Source: Welwitschia mirabilis
Lineage: Eukaryota; Gnetophyta; Gnetopsida; Welwitschiales
DNA length: 22,070 nt
NCBI GenBank assembly: GCA_051453625.1
Contig: JBOZIK010000001.1
Location: 184,191,424 to 184,213,493, forward strand
Reading direction: 5' to 3'
A model generated the notes under the pieces. That model was not told the DNA's origin and made no database searches. It saw only the letters and a list, made by a program, of their open reading frames with translations. A program made the translations under genes and the position numbers. Positions 18,701 to 22,070 of the stretch are shown here, piece by piece; position 1 is the first letter of the stretch; every line of letters starts with the position of its first letter.

Positions 18701-19980
18701 AATGATTCTCTACCAACTTCAAAACCAAACTAAAATAAAAAGAAAATAAACATTAAAAGCGATTTCTTATTCAATATAATAAAAACAACACCCACACAAG
18801 TATGAAAATGCAATATATGCTCTGCAGGTTTTAAAATGTGAAAACTGTTATAACCTAAGAGGCATCAAGTGTTTTACCAAACGTCTGGAATACAGCTGAA
18901 ACATGCAAGAATACAGCTGAAACATGCAAGATTCTGAAGCCACTAAGAAACTAGCAGTTTTTACATCTCAACAATTTCATGATTAAAATGTTAATACAAT
19001 GTGGTATTATACCTTCCTTATGCTTATAATTAAATTTTTGCACTCTACATTTTTGGAATTTTTGAATTCATCTTTTCAACTAATGCTTGTCCAAATTTTT
19101 GAAGCTTGGGAAATAAATTCTGGTTTTCCGAACAAAGGAAACATAATATTTGTTGAGGAAACAAATTTCAATTAGATGCGGGAAATATCACCGGAGGTAC
19201 GCGAACAAAAAGTTTGTATGAAAAGAACTAATATTCCCCAGTACAAATCCCTTGCTCCTTTCTGCTGATGAAACTAAAAAGGGTATCCATCCCTCACTTT
19301 CGAAGACTCAAAGAGACAAGCACTGTAATAAATCAGCCACCTTCAGGGTGCACGGCCCTAGAGGATACACCGTGGACTATATTTTCAACGAGCATTGAAA
19401 ACATTTTTGGTTAGGTTGAATTACATGCCCTGAAGTTAAAGAGTTCGCAAAGAAATTCAATTGAAATGACATCATGCCTGAAAGTCTCAAGACTTACCAG
19501 AAAGAATTCCTCACCCGGGAAGATAGGAAAACTGCAAAGGAAGGGTTACAAGAATGCCCCTAGTGGCTCGTTCCGTTTCTTAACTTTCTGGAAAAAGCCT
19601 TGCTAACATCCAGAATCTGTTCGTATCAGTAACAATATGCTAAATCATAGCCCTCTCAATTAAATTAGCGCATGTATGAACTAGTGCTCCAACACACAGG
19701 ATATTTCCGCAAAAAAGAAGCCGTTGGCCCAAGACTACAAATACAACTGTTCTTTCTCATTGAGAAATCATGAACCGCTCTGCAGGACAGGGTGTTGCTC
19801 CGAATTTTTTTTGTTTTGTTCACTTGGACCCAAATTTCCATGCATACTGTCCACTACATTCCCGGAAAGAATTCCACATTCAAACCCTAGTACAAAAGCC
19901 GAATTTGACGTTTTCGTGATTCCATCTTTCTGCAACGTTTGAGTCAAGGGCGTGAGCCACAGAAGTGAAGTTCCTCGTGT
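18701..19980. other. Unannotated sequence right of element C
   Basis: No gene is supported. Base composition becomes less AT-rich from about 19130. Short frames (for example 19724-19942 plus) show no family motif. The only clear repeat is at 18889-18930. Towards 19880-19990 there are promoter-like features, described separately. Confidence 0.5.
18889..18930 (+). repeat. Perfect 21-bp tandem duplication
   Basis: The 21 bases from 18889 (aatacagctgaaacatgcaa, then g) are repeated without a mismatch at 18910-18930. Perfect identity suggests a recent slippage event compared with the surrounding decay. Confidence 0.9.
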
Positions 19981-19993
19981 ATATGTGTCTTCC

Positions 19994-20026
<33 letters not shown>

Positions 20027-20061
20027 CAGCCATCCTACCATCCGAGGAGGTCTAGATGACT
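19882..20061 (+). promoter_or_regulatory. Possible promoter, GA-rich 5' UTR and first coding exon
   Basis: In order on the plus strand: AAACCCTA (19882-19889), the telo-box seen in promoters of many plant translation-related genes; a weak TATAT at 19980-19984; a purine tract 19995-20026 with (AG)12; then ATG ACT (20056-20061) followed at once by GTAAGT, a perfect 5' splice-site consensus. Plant 5' UTRs often contain GA tracts, and a tiny first coding exon before an intron is possible. Each signal alone is weak and no downstream exon was identified in the window. Confidence 0.25.
20002..20026 (+). repeat. (AG)12 microsatellite
   Basis: An uninterrupted run of twelve AG units plus one A lies in a longer purine tract from 19995. 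It is a simple-sequence repeat likely to vary in length between individuals. Confidence 0.95.
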
Positions 20062-22070
20062 GTAAGTTCAGTAAACATGTATAGGTGAAACTACAGAAAA
20101 ACTCAATTTAAGGATGCTAAAAATTTTCATCGTAGAAAAGAATAGCATTCCAAATGAATTGAACACGCCATAAGACGTAAACAATTTGCAGAATCAATAT
20201 GGCCCCTCATTCTTTGTAAATTGGAAGTTACCACTAAACCTACTGCAAGGAACTATGGACAGATAGCACGCAAATCAAGTATATTACATGATGCTTCAGG
20301 TGACGACCAAACTATGACCGTTCAGTATAAACTTGTCTTTCATCGTTACTATAAAATAGTATCAAGCAATAAGCAAGCAAATATAGGTTACAAAAAGTCG
20401 GAATAAAACAGATCTATTTACTTTTATCCATTCAAGTATACTGCACACGTCAGGAGATGCCAACAATCTGATTCAATCGCATTTGCTTTTTCCTCAGATT
20501 AAGAATCCTTCTGGTTTAACACCGGAAAAGAACTTAAAACTACCCCTGCTTGTTTATGATATCTTAAATTGTAATGCTGAGAAAAATTCATAATACACAT
20601 GCTATCAACGGCTGACAAAGAATACAAAATCATCAGACATCCCCGCTAAGTACGTGCAACAAAACAAGCAATATTAAGATGAAATATATTTGCATTCTAG
20701 CAATAGCAAAAACTCAACTAAATCAAATGAAACTATAAAAGTTTGGAGCAAGAAAAACCCTGTTTTCTCCCAAAATTCCAAATGAGATACAGAACTGGAC
20801 TCCCAAAAATCTCATTAGCGACAGTGTCATATGTATCAATTCTTAACGAAGGAGACAAAGAAAGAAAAATAAAACCTCATAGAGAGTAGGTGTTATTACA
20901 CAATAACTTCAACGATTACTTCTTGTGCTTCCAAAAGAAGCACAAAGTCTTTAGCCTCTGCAATTGGTGGATGTTTCTACTTTTCACATAAACAAATGGA
21001 TCCATTGGTAGAAGAATCATGTAATCTAGATCATTCAGAAATATGAAAGAAGCACATAATATATTGGCACCAAGCATAATTCCTACAGCTTAGATCAACT
21101 TGTAGAAGTGGAAAGATTATGGTAGAATACACGGGAGGCCAATGCTGCCATCATGTCCTTCATACTGTTAATACTTGATTTCTGTCTTAAGTAATGGATC
21201 CAATTTTGTTGGGGCGCCAATGCCCTCCTTACAAACCACAAGGACAGAGAATCAGCTGAATACATATCTCATATTTCAACAGGAACAAATGTTTTGCCAG
21301 GAAACGATTGTCTCATGTGACTGGCAGAGTTCATCATTTGAATTAGGCTGCTCCGAAGTCGTTCATGGGCTTGTAATTTAAAATTAGGCAACAATGTTCC
21401 TTAGCAAGGTCATTACATGTTCTAGAAACAAAGCTAAGAATAACATAATCACCCAACAGACGATTATTTTATAGCTTACAGTTACAAAAGAGCATCAACA
21501 ACTAAAAGTATTACTCAATTATTTCCACTCACAGACAGAATATCAAGGGATGTATCAGAAAAGTTTGAAAAGAAATGGATACAAGAGATTAATAGCCTCC
21601 AGACCATAAACAAGGTTTTTTCCCTCTTTTCCATGCGAAATTATAAGCTATATCCGAAAGTCTCATGAAAGTCAAATTACATGGCTTTCATGCACAACCA
21701 TAATATAGGAAGTAATAGTCTACATTGGTTAATCCAAATTTAATCATCAGTACATATCTAGGCAGAATATACCAGAATGGTCTTCACCTTGAGAAGTTTT
21801 CTAACAATAATTATTATCAACTATCCTAGGACAGTGTCATAGAAAGATTAATTAAAAGGATATTATCTGATAGGATATCTGAAAAGCTGGATCATCTTTG
21901 AAGATTCTTTACAAATGATGCTTGTGGCTAAAACAGCATAAACAGTATTATTACGTCTTTGGTGTCTCCTGCAAGTTCAAGACACACTACCAAGGCCATG
22001 GTACAATCAACACCACCCACAGGCCTCTGATAATATCAAACTATTCATAATACATTTGTCTTCTGTCAAT
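20062..22070. other. Right-hand region, no gene recognised; possibly intronic or gene-flanking
   Basis: No transposon motif, PBS or long frame is seen, and the sequence is less degenerate and less AT-rich than 2.6-11 kb. Short frames (20221-20406 and 21175-21381 plus) have no recognisable domain. If the candidate exon at 20056 is real, this would be its first intron. A TTGCAG|GAGACACC string on the minus strand near 21970 resembles an acceptor but opens only a short frame. Confidence 0.4.

Noticed and set aside
1-22070. tRNA, rRNA or endogenous viral sequences
   Set aside because: No cloverleaf, rRNA signature or viral gene block was recognised on either strand by eye; the RT blocks seen belong to copia and LINE families.

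Overview
The window looks like seed-plant nuclear DNA from a large, repeat-rich genome. It is strongly AT-rich and has no compact gene array. Most recognisable protein sequence is decayed Ty1/copia retrotransposon, plus one plant L1-type LINE relic. Primer-binding sites match plant initiator-Met tRNA (TGGTATCAGAGC). The age and mix of the elements would suit a gymnosperm, but that is inference only.

Layout. 1-~1500: 5' end of copia element A on the minus strand (LTR, PBS, broken gag), running off the left edge and crossed by a 100-N assembly gap that looks artefactual. ~1540-2650: a GC-richer, much less decayed island with overlapping open frames and a candidate two-exon host gene on the minus strand. 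2650-6375: anonymous AT-rich decayed sequence. 6376-8972: plus-strand element D, with two short LTRs, PBS, PPT, a gag relic, no recognisable pol and a 17-bp minisatellite. ~9300-10440: minus-strand LINE reverse-transcriptase relic. 11176-15923: element B, a minus-strand copia with both LTRs, PPT, RNase H/RT, integrase C-terminus, gag and PBS. Where protease and integrase core should be, it carries a foreign coding segment. 16517-18700: element C, a 2.2-kb minus-strand copia deletion derivative with gag joined directly to RNase H, and a 5' LTR missing 412 bp that include the TATA box. 18701-22070: less decayed, moderately AT-rich sequence with a GA tract and a possible promoter/first exon near 20.0 kb.

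No intact retrotransposon gene remains. Stops fall mainly where Trp (TGG), Gln (CAG/CAA) or Arg (CGA) codons are expected, the pattern left by C-to-T decay of methylated DNA. Any living host gene would have to be in the 1.5-2.6 kb island or the right-hand 3 kb, and neither is proven.
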